From assembly GCF_009557615.1 (NCBI RefSeq), contig NZ_CP045652.1, forward strand, positions 4,216,001 to 4,280,000: a stretch of 64,000 nt of DNA, in the 5' to 3' direction. How positions within the stretch are numbered: the stretch's first letter is position 1; every line of letters starts with the position of its first letter. Source of the DNA: Sphingobacteruim zhuxiongii. GTDB lineage: Bacteria > Bacteroidota > Bacteroidia > Sphingobacteriales > Sphingobacteriaceae. Shown here piece by piece: positions 38,907-47,733 of the stretch. Below the pieces are notes generated by a model. That model ran no database searches. It saw only the letters and a list, made by a program, of their open reading frames with translations, and was not told where the DNA came from. The translations under genes were made by a program, and so were the position numbers.

Positions 38907-39923
38907 ATGAAATGGATTCTCGTACTGTTTACTTTATTAAGCTTTAGTACTAGCCTAAATGCGCAGGATAAGGATAAGCAGTTTGAAATGGCAGATAGCC
39001 TTAGCGATGCAAAAGAATATCATAAAGCATTAGTTATCTTCGAGAAGCTCTGTGAAGAAGAGCCTAATAATCCGACCTATTTATCACATGCGGGCATTAC
39101 CTATTTTCGCTTAGAGCGGTTTGACAAGGCTAAGGAAAAGTTCCGATTAGCCGTTTTGTATTCACAGGATAATGAGACCCACCTTTCCAATTTAGCCGCA
39201 GCCTATAGCAACATAAATGAAAACCAGAAGGCGTACGAATATGCGTTGAAAGCTATGAAAGTAAAGCCCACTAGCTTGACGGTCTATAATGCAATGGCTA
39301 ATGCCAACAATATCTACAAATACGATGAGACCTTTCGTATTTATAAACAATATCCAGAGTTAACGACCGAAAACAAGTTTAATTTAGTCCTCGGTTTAGC
39401 GCATTACCACACTCTTAATTTTGAGAAATCGGCTTCTTATTTCGATGCGTTTCTAACGAATCAAGATGAATCTGATCTGTTAATGAAGCAAGAAGAAAAC
39501 ACAAATTCTTATCTTTTCAATAGCTATGTTGGGCAGTTAATCAGACAAATTGTATATAAACAGGGAGATAAAGAGGCATCGATGGCTCGTCTTACCGCAC
39601 TGCGCAATGAGTCCTACAGCGACACGCAGTCACAGCGCTATGAAGTGCGAATTTTGGTTTTATTAATGATTACTCAATTGCTGGAGAGTCCAGAGTTTGA
39701 CTATGGAAAGGAGTTGCTGTTAGCTCGGCCTTCGGCACAAATGAAGCTTTCAGTCGCTGACTTATCAAGCAAGTTAAACGAAGTGAACGACAAGTTAAAA
39801 AGCACATTAAACGAATCATTAAATAAGAAGGATCCTAATGGTGAAGATTTTAGAGTTTTCTTAGCTTCTGGTGGGAATCTTGATTTATTTTTAAAAAAAT
39901 TAATTTCTGGCAATATCCTATAA
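38907..39923 (+). CDS. Secreted TPR protein
   Basis: A 338-residue protein with a signal peptide (about 1-19, 'WILVLFTLLSFSTSLNAQ') and TPR repeats over about 25-190: 'KEYHKALVIFEKLCEEEPNNPTYLSHAGI', 'ERFDKAKEKFRLAVLYSQDNETHLSNLAA' and 'NQKAYEYALKAMKVKPTSLTVYNAMA'. The C-terminal third is helical and not recognised. It is probably periplasmic. Four bases separate it from the next gene, and the CPBP gene follows, so these three likely form an operon. The function is unknown. Confidence 0.8.
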   Translation: MKWILVLFTLLSFSTSLNAQDKDKQFEMADSLSDAKEYHKALVIFEKLCEEEPNNPTYLSHAGITYFRLERFDKAKEKFRLAVLYSQDNETHLSNLAAAYSNINENQKAYEYALKAMKVKPTSLTVYNAMANANNIYKYDETFRIYKQYPELTTENKFNLVLGLAHYHTLNFEKSASYFDAFLTNQDESDLLMKQEENTNSYLFNSYVGQLIRQIVYKQGDKEASMARLTALRNESYSDTQSQRYEVRILVLLMITQLLESPEFDYGKELLLARPSAQMKLSVADLSSKLNEVNDKLKSTLNESLNKKDPNGEDFRVFLASGGNLDLFLKKLISGNIL

Positions 39924-39927
39924 ATGA

Positions 39928-40845
39928 ATGGAAAGAGAATCATTTGAACAATCAACCAACAAACGCTGGATATGGATAATTCTAGGGATAGTGATACTAA
40001 GCTGTTCCGGCTATTGGTATTATTTCGGCGGAGGGAAGAATAAGTCGCAGCCTACCCCTGACGATGTAGACGCATTGAAAACCCCACCCGCTATTGTCGA
40101 TACAAGCTCGCCACCGGTTACAAATATCACGAAAGTAGTACCAGAATCCTCTGGCGAGGAGGGCATTTACTTCGAGCGTTATCAGATTATTGAACAAGGA
40201 GCTATTGGCGTAGAGGAATCTACTGGAAATAAGTTTGCACAGGCTTTTGGAACGCTTGTCTTTAAAGATCCTGAACGCAGTACCTCCCAAGAAACATGGG
40301 CTTATCTCATCGAACCTCAAGTAGGAAAAGCTTATCCGACGGCATACATGTTCGATGAAAAAGAATTAGTCCCTACGTATCAATTCGATGACTATAAAAA
40401 GAACTTTTCTCTATCGCCCTTCAATATTATTCGCACCAGTTATAAACAACTCATTCTTCAAAATAACCGCTATAACGGCAATGATTATACCATCACACAG
40501 AATGCTGAGCGTGCGCAATCAACTTATTGTACTGGTGATTTCGACAATGACGGAATACAGGATATTGCTGTCGTATTAGACAACAATGAAAAACAATATA
40601 GTCGCTTGTTGATATTGAGTTATAATGAAAAGACTGAATTACCCTATGTCGCATTCTCAGAAAACTACTCTGATAAAATGCGGATTAATTCTTTTAAAAA
40701 AGGGTCGAAAATTTATCTGTCGGAAATTTCCAACGGATTTAGCCCCGCTCCCACTGATGGAATAATCTTACGTGGGGAAGATGTAAAACTAGCATTGGTT
40801 TATGATGTGAACTTGCAAAAGTTCAAAAGTTATTTTCAAGAGTAA
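39928..40845 (+). CDS. Membrane-anchored protein with a calcium-loop-like (FG-GAP) segment
   Basis: A 305-residue protein. One transmembrane helix at about 13-31 ('RWIWIILGIVILSCSGYWYYF') anchors it; a proline-rich linker follows. In the outer part 'CTGDFDNDGIQDIAVVLDNNEKQYSRLLILSYNEK' (about 197-231) resembles an FG-GAP/VCBS calcium-binding loop (D-F-D-N-D-G-I-Q-D). It is co-transcribed with the TPR protein gene before it (gap of 4 bases) and the CPBP gene after it (gap of 17 bases). No full family recognised, and the cellular role is unknown. Confidence 0.65.
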   Translation: MERESFEQSTNKRWIWIILGIVILSCSGYWYYFGGGKNKSQPTPDDVDALKTPPAIVDTSSPPVTNITKVVPESSGEEGIYFERYQIIEQGAIGVEESTGNKFAQAFGTLVFKDPERSTSQETWAYLIEPQVGKAYPTAYMFDEKELVPTYQFDDYKKNFSLSPFNIIRTSYKQLILQNNRYNGNDYTITQNAERAQSTYCTGDFDNDGIQDIAVVLDNNEKQYSRLLILSYNEKTELPYVAFSENYSDKMRINSFKKGSKIYLSEISNGFSPAPTDGIILRGEDVKLALVYDVNLQKFKSYFQE

Positions 40846-40862
40846 AATAGTACTTAAGTCTA

Positions 40863-41597
40863 ATGGTAAGAAAGATTTGGTCAAGGTATGTCATCCTAAA
40901 TTGGAAGTTTGGCTTGTTATTAGTTTTGCTAATTTGTATCCCACGTTTTTACTTGGTTCTCAGTGCAAACAAAATTGGCAACTATAGCGCCATTGGCATC
41001 ATCATGTTAGTTTCATTTCTTATTCCATTTATATTCCTCAATCCTCAAGGATTATGGACGATTGGTTGGCGCAAACCTTCTAATTATTTTAACCTAGCAC
41101 TCGCATTTATTAAGGGCTTACTCTTTGCTTTCTTTTTATATTTTATTGGATATTTTCTATTCAGTGATAGTATTGAGAACTGGTATATCTATATCGGCAA
41201 GTCGTACAACATCCCGTCGGACATCTCATTGAATGATAAAACGAGTTTATTTCTCATCATGGCAAGTACAGGCATGCTCTTTAGTCCATTTGGGGAGGAA
41301 ATGTACTTCCGAGGAATTGTACACGAATGCTTTGCGAATTCATTTGGACACTCATCCGCATCGAGAATAGATAGTGCTGCCTTTGCACTAACTCATTTGG
41401 CACATTTCGGAATCATATATTGGCAAGGAACATGGCAATTCCTGCCAGTTCCTAGTCTACTTTGGTTCGCAGCCATGTATTCTGCAAGTCGACTTTTCTA
41501 TATCTCTAAAATAAAAACAGACTCTATTTTCGGCGCTATCGCATCCCATGCAGCATTCAATTTCATGATGATTTACTGTATTTTCTATCTGCTCTAA
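40863..41597 (+). CDS. CPBP-family intramembrane metalloprotease
   Basis: A 244-residue membrane protein with six to eight helices. The three CPBP motifs are present: 'EEMYFRG' (E145, E146, R150), 'THLAHFG' (H178) and 'SHAAFNF' (H229, N233). In the CAAX protease and bacteriocin-processing (CPBP/Abi) family these residues bind the catalytic metal in the membrane. The substrate is unknown; bacterial members process signalling peptides or act in immunity to bacteriocins. It closes an operon with a TPR protein gene and an anchored protein gene. Confidence 0.9.
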   Translation: MVRKIWSRYVILNWKFGLLLVLLICIPRFYLVLSANKIGNYSAIGIIMLVSFLIPFIFLNPQGLWTIGWRKPSNYFNLALAFIKGLLFAFFLYFIGYFLFSDSIENWYIYIGKSYNIPSDISLNDKTSLFLIMASTGMLFSPFGEEMYFRGIVHECFANSFGHSSASRIDSAAFALTHLAHFGIIYWQGTWQFLPVPSLLWFAAMYSASRLFYISKIKTDSIFGAIASHAAFNFMMIYCIFYLL

Positions 41598-41634
41598 ACA
41601 AAAAAAGATAGACAACACCGTATGCACTATCTTT
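41598..41634 (-). terminator. Weak bidirectional terminator
   Basis: AAAGATAG (41604-41611) and CTATCTTT (41627-41634) pair around 15 bases, with an A-rich run before them that becomes a T tract on minus. It lies between convergent genes. Confidence 0.5.
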
Positions 41635-41636
41635 AT

Positions 41637-42011
41637 CTAATTATCGCTTGATGCACCCTTATTGTACTCTGGTCCCCTCACTTTTTCTCCATCGATTCCT
41701 CTTAAATGTTCAACTAACGCAGAATAATCACCTTTGTAAGTCGCTTGTGTAACTTTACTTTCCTGAATCGTAAAGTTTAGTTCACAGAACCAAGGACCAT
41801 CAGTACCTGAAGAGCTATAATCGTAAGCAACTAGTTTCCGACCATCGTTCAGCGTTTGACTGCGCATTGGTGGACCAAAAACTTGATACAGTTGGTCTTC
41901 GTCTTGCCCCTTCCATTGGGCAATCGATCTATCAAAATCGGCAAAAGTAACACAACTACTTAGAAAAAGGAACAGCAAAGAAATGCCGATAAGACTTTTT
42001 AAATTTTTCAT
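41637..42011 (-). CDS. Small lipoprotein, SmpA/OmlA-like pattern
   Basis: A 124-residue protein with a lipoprotein signal ('LLFLFLSSC', lipidated Cys20). The mature part has 'WKGQDEDQLYQVFGPPMRSQTLNDGRKLVAYDY' followed by a strand 'CELNFTIQESKVTQATYKGDY'. The sequence 'W.G.....L...FG.P......G..V..Y' is like the small SmpA/OmlA or BLIP-fold lipoproteins, which support outer membrane assembly. That family match is tentative. Single gene; a role in the envelope is likely. Confidence 0.65.
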   Translation of the reverse strand: MKNLKSLIGISLLFLFLSSCVTFADFDRSIAQWKGQDEDQLYQVFGPPMRSQTLNDGRKLVAYDYSSSGTDGPWFCELNFTIQESKVTQATYKGDYSALVEHLRGIDGEKVRGPEYNKGASSDN

Positions 42012-42193
42012 ATACGGAAAGCTAAATTAGTTGCTTAGTAAGATTGCATAATCTCCAAAAGGTTTAATAATAATTCACAGTTTAATGAAAAAATCAGTGA
42101 AGAAAGCAAGCTATTTTGATTTCAACAGATGAGTTATGCTAATGGGTATTAGGAGAAAGCCATTAGAATAAGTTTTTAGAAAAAAAATGTATC

Positions 42194-42226
42194 TTGTTAT
42201 TGGATATTGAATCCAATAACAATCTG
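42194..42226 (+). promoter_or_regulatory. 12-base palindrome and shared motif upstream of the DUF6259 gene
   Basis: TTGTTATTGGAT (42194-42205) and ATCCAATAACAA (42211-42222) form a perfect inverted repeat with a 5-base spacer, 24 bases before ATG 42247. Its right half belongs to AATCCAATAACAATCTG (42210-42226), which recurs with one change at 45555-45571, upstream of the ECF sigma gene. It is likely a regulator binding site. Confidence 0.55.
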
Positions 42227-42246
42227 ACCAAAAAAACAAGTCTATT

Positions 42247-44574
42247 ATGAATTTCCTCAAACAAATTGTTTGCAGCAACTTCCTTCCCTACGTTAGTCTT
42301 TTAAAAACACATTACAATAGTAAGCTAATGGTTATGGTTCTGCTAATTGCCATACTTCCATGCAAGAGCTTAGTTGCGCAAGAAGCCGACCGTTCAATAC
42401 GATTAGATAATGGGAAAATCTCAATTGAAATCAATAAAGAAACAGGCGCTCTCGAGTCTATTAGAGATAATAGAAGCGACAAAAACCTACTGGCAAAGAC
42501 AAATGATAAGACCTCACTTTTCATTGTAGAGGGATATCAGGGAAAGGCTAAGCTAACTTTTGACGCAAATGCCGCTCGTAGTTTCAACTATATCGAACAT
42601 AAAAACGATCGTGAGATTCAATTAATATGGTCAAATTTTAACTTCCTTAACTCTGAGCTTAAAATCATTGCTACTATTAATTTAGAAAAAGAAACGCCTT
42701 TTTCTTCATGGAAAATAGCTGTGGAAGGTTTGAAAGAGATAAAGTTATCTCAGTTGACTTACCCAATTATTAGCAATATAGCTGATTTAGGGAAAGAGGA
42801 GTTGGTAATTCCCGAATGGATGGGCAGTCTGACCAAAGATCCAAGATCCTATTATGCAAAGAACCTCAAAACAACTTTAACACTGAATTACCCCGACCAC
42901 TTAGCCATGCAGTTCTTTGCATTATACAATCCAAATGAAATAGGGTTATATTATGCATGTGATGATTCACTGGCCTATGCAAAGAAAATGGTTATCCGTC
43001 TGGATCAAAATAAAAGTTTAGGTCTTGAAGCTGTCCATATTCCGGAGTTTTCTGAGAACCTTAACCGCTATGAGCCAAGCTATTCAGTTCGCTTAGGAAC
43101 ATTTAATGGTGATTGGCAGGATGCTGCTGAAATCTATGCGCAATGGGGAAGAAAGCAATGGTGGGCGAAACAGAGTCGTTTAAAAAATGCTAATGTTACC
43201 GAATGGCTAATGAATACGGGTGCTTGGGTTTGGAACAGAGGGCGTGCTACGAATGTGCTTGACCCAGCGACAACCTTAGGAAAAGAACTCAAACTTCCTG
43301 TTAATGTCTTATGGCATTGGTGGCACGGCGGCTCCTACGATGATTCATTTCCTGATTATTTCCCTCCAAGAGATGGGAATAGCTTTATCTCAAAAATTGA
43401 TCAGGCCAAGAAGAATAATGTGAACGCCTTAGTTTACATGAATCAACTTAAATGGGGATCCTCAATGCCCAGTTGGAATGAAGAAAAAGCTTATTTATCC
43501 GCCTCGAAAAATATCGATGGACAACTAGAAAGCCACATGTACAACATTTTCACAAAGAAGTCACTAACATACATGTGCTTAGCGACCGATTTTTGGAAAG
43601 CAAAATATGCCAGCCTCGTTGACAGTGCCATTAATAAATATCATGTATCTGGAATTTACATGGATCAAACATGTCTAAGTCGCGTCTGTTATGACCCAAA
43701 TCACGATCATCCAGTCGGTGGAGGAAACTATTGGATGAAACATGTGAAATTAAGAGATGAACTAAACCGATCTCAACCTAAAAGTCCAAAGGAGGCTGCT
43801 TTTGCTGGCGAAGGAGCCGGAGAAGCTTGGTTGCCATACATTGATGCATTTCTTACACTTGGCGTGAGTAAAGAGCGCTACGCTGGCGTAAATGGGCCGG
43901 AGACTATACCTTTATTCCAAGCAGTTTATCATGAATACGCCGTAACTTTTGGAAATTACTCATCGCTCTTAACTCCCCCATACGATGAGATGTGGCCAAA
44001 AGAGTTTGCTCCAGAAAATGCTGAAACATTGTTAGACCCTCGTTTTAATCGTCAGTTTTTAATTGAACAAGCCCGTTCTTTTGTATGGGGTATGCAACCG
44101 ATGATTGCAAACTATCAACCTTTTCTGAAGAAAGATAGAGCTAAAGAAATGGCCTTTTTCAGTGATGTAGCAAAGGTTCGATATAGAGCGCTGAAATTCC
44201 TATTAAACGGTCGTTATATGAAGAACTTAAAACTAAGTGTACCAAATTCTGTGTATGATATGTCAAAGCTTTCTATATATGCTGGCCAGAATGAGAAAGT
44301 TACAGCCTTCAGTAATGAATATCCAAATGTATATCAAGGCACTTGGAAATCTAGCGACGGCAATATTGGTCTATCGCTCGCAAATATCCAAGAAGATACA
44401 TATAAGTTAGTTCATCAGGTAAATGCAGCTGACTACGGGCTTCCGAATAATGGAACCATCTATATGATTGAAGCAAAAGGGAAAACTAAAGTCGGAAACT
44501 ACGTAAATGGGAAAATTAATCTGGACGTCGAGTTGAAAGGAATGAGCGTATGCGTTATCGAAATTGGTAATTAG
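42247..44574 (+). CDS. DUF6259 glycosidase-like secreted protein
   Basis: A 775-residue secreted protein of the DUF6259 type. The N-terminal 'RLDNGKISIEINKETGALESI' opens a beta-sandwich of the kind found before glycosidase barrels. The central part looks like a TIM barrel: 'NVLWHWWHGGSYDDSFPDYFPPRDG' (about 353-377), 'VNALVYMNQLKWG', then 'VSGIYMDQ' with Asp473, and 'AFAGEGAGEAWLPYIDAFLTLG'. The Asp in GIYMDQ and a Glu in GEGAGE are candidate catalytic residues, which is inference. The signal region is long; translation may instead begin at Met 42328, directly before 'VMVLLIAILPCKSLVAQ'. The gene sits before the PUL but is split from it by a minus-strand membrane protein gene. Confidence 0.75.
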   Translation: MNFLKQIVCSNFLPYVSLLKTHYNSKLMVMVLLIAILPCKSLVAQEADRSIRLDNGKISIEINKETGALESIRDNRSDKNLLAKTNDKTSLFIVEGYQGKAKLTFDANAARSFNYIEHKNDREIQLIWSNFNFLNSELKIIATINLEKETPFSSWKIAVEGLKEIKLSQLTYPIISNIADLGKEELVIPEWMGSLTKDPRSYYAKNLKTTLTLNYPDHLAMQFFALYNPNEIGLYYACDDSLAYAKKMVIRLDQNKSLGLEAVHIPEFSENLNRYEPSYSVRLGTFNGDWQDAAEIYAQWGRKQWWAKQSRLKNANVTEWLMNTGAWVWNRGRATNVLDPATTLGKELKLPVNVLWHWWHGGSYDDSFPDYFPPRDGNSFISKIDQAKKNNVNALVYMNQLKWGSSMPSWNEEKAYLSASKNIDGQLESHMYNIFTKKSLTYMCLATDFWKAKYASLVDSAINKYHVSGIYMDQTCLSRVCYDPNHDHPVGGGNYWMKHVKLRDELNRSQPKSPKEAAFAGEGAGEAWLPYIDAFLTLGVSKERYAGVNGPETIPLFQAVYHEYAVTFGNYSSLLTPPYDEMWPKEFAPENAETLLDPRFNRQFLIEQARSFVWGMQPMIANYQPFLKKDRAKEMAFFSDVAKVRYRALKFLLNGRYMKNLKLSVPNSVYDMSKLSIYAGQNEKVTAFSNEYPNVYQGTWKSSDGNIGLSLANIQEDTYKLVHQVNAADYGLPNNGTIYMIEAKGKTKVGNYVNGKINLDVELKGMSVCVIEIGN

Positions 44575-44709
44575 AACGTTATTATCAGCCAGCGGCAAAA
44601 CCTTCAAAATAACGACAAGCCTCAACTAAAAGACATTGTCACCTTAGCTTATGTGCACGAGAAGTAGATAGAGACTAATCGCGAATAACACCGCGGGATT
44701 AACCGTTAT

Positions 44710-45423
44710 TTATGGCTTTCTAAGAAGCAGTCTTCTTATGCTCAGTAAATGTACAAATATGATGATTGGAACGATAAAAGTTGGCAACCAACTAAAAGGA
44801 AAGTGTAGCATGGCAATATTCGGCTGTTCAAATGATATTCTTTGTAGTGGTGAGGGTGCCGATAAAAAAGCAAGAATAACAACATTGAGCAATAAACCGA
44901 GAGAAATAATATTCCAAAATAAATTTAATGCTCTTAGGTACTTTCTTTTTGATGTATTTAGATAAACCATGAGCGGAACTGTTAGCCCAGCAAGAATGTC
45001 TAAATTACTCCCACTAAATGTTATTAATCTAGGCACCAATTCATAGAGGGAAAGTAAATAGAGGGCTAACTCCACTGGAATTCTGATCAAGTGTATATAC
45101 AGAAGCATCTCTAGCGATAAACTATCCATAAATTCCCTTCCTTTTTGAGAGACGAATGTCATCGTGATAATAACAATCGTAGGGAGAATTCCATACAATA
45201 ATATTTTTGGTGGAATCGATCTCGTATCCATGCTATAGATGCCAACTAGGCTCAATATCACTTGGAGACACAACCAAAACACCAAGATAAAAGTAATTTT
45301 CCCCGCAATCTTTCGAATCTTCAGCGTGTCTGATGCCCGAATTACTCGAACTAATAAAAAAAGCGTTGCTAATGTGCAAAAAGAAAATAATAGGGAAATA
45401 TAAGTTGGCAAATTATCAATCAT
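44710..45423 (-). CDS. Polytopic membrane protein, unknown function
   Basis: A 237-residue protein with about seven hydrophobic helices, starting 'YISLLFSFCTLATLFLLVRVI' and including 'ITFILVFWLCLQVILSLVGIY', 'LLYGILPTIVIITMTFV', 'LLLNVVILAFLSA' and a final 'FIVPIIIFVHLLSIRRLLLRKP'. It carries no domain I can name. Similar seven-helix proteins are common in Bacteroidota. It lies between the DUF6259 gene and the sigma gene, on the opposite strand, with a -7 box at 45451. Any link to the PUL is unclear. Confidence 0.7.
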   Translation of the reverse strand: MIDNLPTYISLLFSFCTLATLFLLVRVIRASDTLKIRKIAGKITFILVFWLCLQVILSLVGIYSMDTRSIPPKILLYGILPTIVIITMTFVSQKGREFMDSLSLEMLLYIHLIRIPVELALYLLSLYELVPRLITFSGSNLDILAGLTVPLMVYLNTSKRKYLRALNLFWNIISLGLLLNVVILAFLSAPSPLQRISFEQPNIAMLHFPFSWLPTFIVPIIIFVHLLSIRRLLLRKP

Positions 45424-45816
45424 TCTAATCTAATAGAACGACAATTTATACAAACTTAAACCGTTATCACTTTACATATGGCAAGTATTTTCTAAAAAAA
45501 CATAGCACAAGCAGCTAAAAAGTCAGCTTTTATTATCGTTTAAGCTGAGATTTGAATACAATAACAATCTGCTACTGGCATAAAAAAGGCAAACTAAACA
45601 AATCGCCCTTTAAAAAACATACTCGTCGATTTTGCGTAAATACTTTGGCAATTATAATCTGTAAAAAGTGCCGTTAATGAAGATATTGTAGGCGCTCAAC
45701 AAATTTTTATGTCCGCATGAATCTTATTAAGCATAGATATTTCAAAAATCTATATTAAATTAGTATTAAAGGATCATCCAATACAGACTAACTAAAACTC
45801 TTTCTTCGTCAAGATA
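45424..45816. promoter_or_regulatory. Divergent intergenic region with -7 box and shared motif
   Basis: TAAGTTTG on minus (45451-45458) is a -7 box for the membrane protein gene. AATACAATAACAATCTG (45555-45571) matches the motif before the DUF6259 gene with one change. No clear TAnnTTTG box is seen for the ECF sigma gene. Confidence 0.5.
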
Positions 45817-46359
45817 ATGGACCAATTTGATAAGATCTTCAAGCGATATTTTGTTCGGCTATGCTCTTATTCCCACTCAATCATAGGTAGTGAAGGGGTT
45901 GCTGAAGATATGGTACAGGAAGCTTTTATCGTCTTATCCCAAAATAAGGAGGTCCTTCAAAAACCTGAGATATTTATTAAGAGCTTTCTCTATACCTCTG
46001 TACGAAATATTTGTTTAAACCACGTGCGTCGAAGGAATCTTAGCTACAGATTTAACCATGAAACAATCAATGACGGATTAGACCATGCTGACTATTTAAA
46101 TGACTTGATTAAGGCAGAAATCTTTGGAGAACTTCACAAAGAATTATCAAGGTTACCAAAACAATGCAAGAGAATCTGTGAATTAATATATTTAGAGGAA
46201 AAAAGTTATGAAGAAGTTGCAGATGAAATGGATCTAAGCATAAATACAATTAAGACCCAAAGACAGAGAGCATTAAAATACCTCAAATCAAAATTTACCG
46301 CAAGCCTATATTTTTTATTTTTTATTAAAATTTTATACCTGATTTACAACCACTTATAA
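45817..46359 (+). CDS. ECF-family RNA polymerase sigma factor
   Basis: A 180-residue sigma-70 of the ECF group. Region 2 lies at about 5-75 ('KRYFVRLCSYSHSIIGSEGVAEDMVQEAFIVL', promoter melting and -10 binding), and region 4 at about 115-168 ('ELSRLPKQCKRICELIYLEEKSYEEVADEMDLSINTIKTQRQRALKYL', -35 recognition). Downstream lie a FecR anti-sigma gene and a SusC with an STN domain, so this is the first part of a surface-signalling cascade for the PUL. The C-terminus is unusual: the last 19 residues ('ASLYFLFFIKILYLIYNHL') are strongly hydrophobic. Start at ATG 45817. Confidence 0.95.
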   Translation: MDQFDKIFKRYFVRLCSYSHSIIGSEGVAEDMVQEAFIVLSQNKEVLQKPEIFIKSFLYTSVRNICLNHVRRRNLSYRFNHETINDGLDHADYLNDLIKAEIFGELHKELSRLPKQCKRICELIYLEEKSYEEVADEMDLSINTIKTQRQRALKYLKSKFTASLYFLFFIKILYLIYNHL

Positions 46360-46427
46360 AATATATAATAAAAACCGTCCTATTTATTCACCCTTTTTTT
46401 CTTCCCAAGTTACCTATAGTCTGAATT

Positions 46428-47585
46428 ATGATATCAGAAGACAAAATTCTTTTGGCAGAATTATCTGCAGAAATTGTGAAAGGCATTGAGCTCACTGCTG
46501 AACAGGAGGCTATTTTCCAAAAATTATTGGAAAAATATCCTGATTCAAAGGCTGTAATCGAATCAATCTTGCAAGATGGAAGATTAGAAATTCCATATGA
46601 AGTTGGGAAAATCAATGTAGAAAGTGAGTTGTCTAGATTTCATGAAAACAACCCGAAATTATATAACAATCCTAGATTCACGATATCCAAATTGAGCTGG
46701 TTAGTAGGGACTGCTGCCGCAGTATTGATTGTCTCTTTTTTCCTCTTCCAACGGCCTATTTCTAAGAAGGATTATGTTGTTGAAGACAAGGTTTATGGAC
46801 AGCATAACGACATCTTGCCAGGAAAACCCGCTGCAGTATTAGAAATCGAGGGAGAAGAATCGATATCATTAATCGACGTCAATGGTAACAGAACCCTAAA
46901 ACATGGACTGGTTGCCAATGGAAGTACTTTGATTTATAAAAATATAAATCAGCATTTGAACCCGCTTCATACCCTTAAAATACCAATTAGAGCAACCTAT
47001 GAAGTGATCCTAAGCGATGGAACTAAAGTATGGATGAATGCAGATTCGAAAATAAAATATTATGCCAATTTCTCTAAAAATGAGCGACGTATCATTTTAG
47101 AGGGACAGGCTTATTTTGATGTTGCAAAAGATCGAGATCGTCCATTTATCGTAGAAAGCAATGGCGTTTCTGTACAAGCTGTTGGAACTGAATTTGATGT
47201 CAATTCATACTCCAAAAATCTCAGTGTAAAACTAATTGAAGGGAAAGTAAAAGTCTCCGCACGAAAGGGTGAAGTAAGTCTAAATGCTAGGGAAGAAATT
47301 CAAATTACGGGAACCCAAATGAAAGTTGTACCCATCTTAAATTTAGAGGAAGCCCTAGCGTGGAAAAATGGCTATTTCTATTTCGACAATAAGAACTTGG
47401 ATCAAATCCTGAATGAGGTCGAACGCTGGTATGGTGTCAACATCAAATACAACAAAAATATTAACCAAACGCGGTACTTTGGAAGCATTTCCAAACATAG
47501 CTCACTAGCAGAAGTTTGCAACGTACTAAAAGATCTAACTAACTATAATTTCAGAATAGAGAATGATGATTTGTACATAGAATAA
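46428..47585 (+). CDS. FecR-family anti-sigma factor
   Basis: A 385-residue inner membrane regulator. A short cytoplasmic N-terminus (1-88) that would hold the sigma factor, one transmembrane helix at 89-108 ('LSWLVGTAAAVLIVSFFLFQ'), a periplasmic FecR domain at about 185-280 ('ATYEVILSDGTKVWMNADSKIKYYANFSKNERRIILEGQAYFDVAKD'), and a DUF4974 domain at about 315-385 ('YFDNKNLDQILNEVERWYGVNI'). When the STN domain of SusC touches the periplasmic part, the sigma factor is released. The gene starts 68 bases after the sigma gene. Confidence 0.95.
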   Translation: MISEDKILLAELSAEIVKGIELTAEQEAIFQKLLEKYPDSKAVIESILQDGRLEIPYEVGKINVESELSRFHENNPKLYNNPRFTISKLSWLVGTAAAVLIVSFFLFQRPISKKDYVVEDKVYGQHNDILPGKPAAVLEIEGEESISLIDVNGNRTLKHGLVANGSTLIYKNINQHLNPLHTLKIPIRATYEVILSDGTKVWMNADSKIKYYANFSKNERRIILEGQAYFDVAKDRDRPFIVESNGVSVQAVGTEFDVNSYSKNLSVKLIEGKVKVSARKGEVSLNAREEIQITGTQMKVVPILNLEEALAWKNGYFYFDNKNLDQILNEVERWYGVNIKYNKNINQTRYFGSISKHSSLAEVCNVLKDLTNYNFRIENDDLYIE

Positions 47586-47733
47586 TGAACATGTTGTCCA
47601 TATCTAACTAACCTAAAATAAGGAGGCAAAAAAAGAAAAGAATTACCACATTTTAAGAAAGAAGCAGAGGTACGGCAATACCCCTGCCCAGTTTACATAG
47701 CTTAATAATAAACCATTAAATCTTCAGCAAATT
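47586..47733 (+). promoter_or_regulatory. susC leader with Shine-Dalgarno-like block and hairpin
   Basis: A perfect AAGGAGG stands at 47620-47626, complementary to the 16S tail but 107 bases from the start codon and followed by no ATG. A hairpin, GCAGAGGTA (47664-47672) and TACCCCTGC (47679-47687), with one mismatch, follows. This may be a structured control leader; the role is inferred. Confidence 0.4.
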
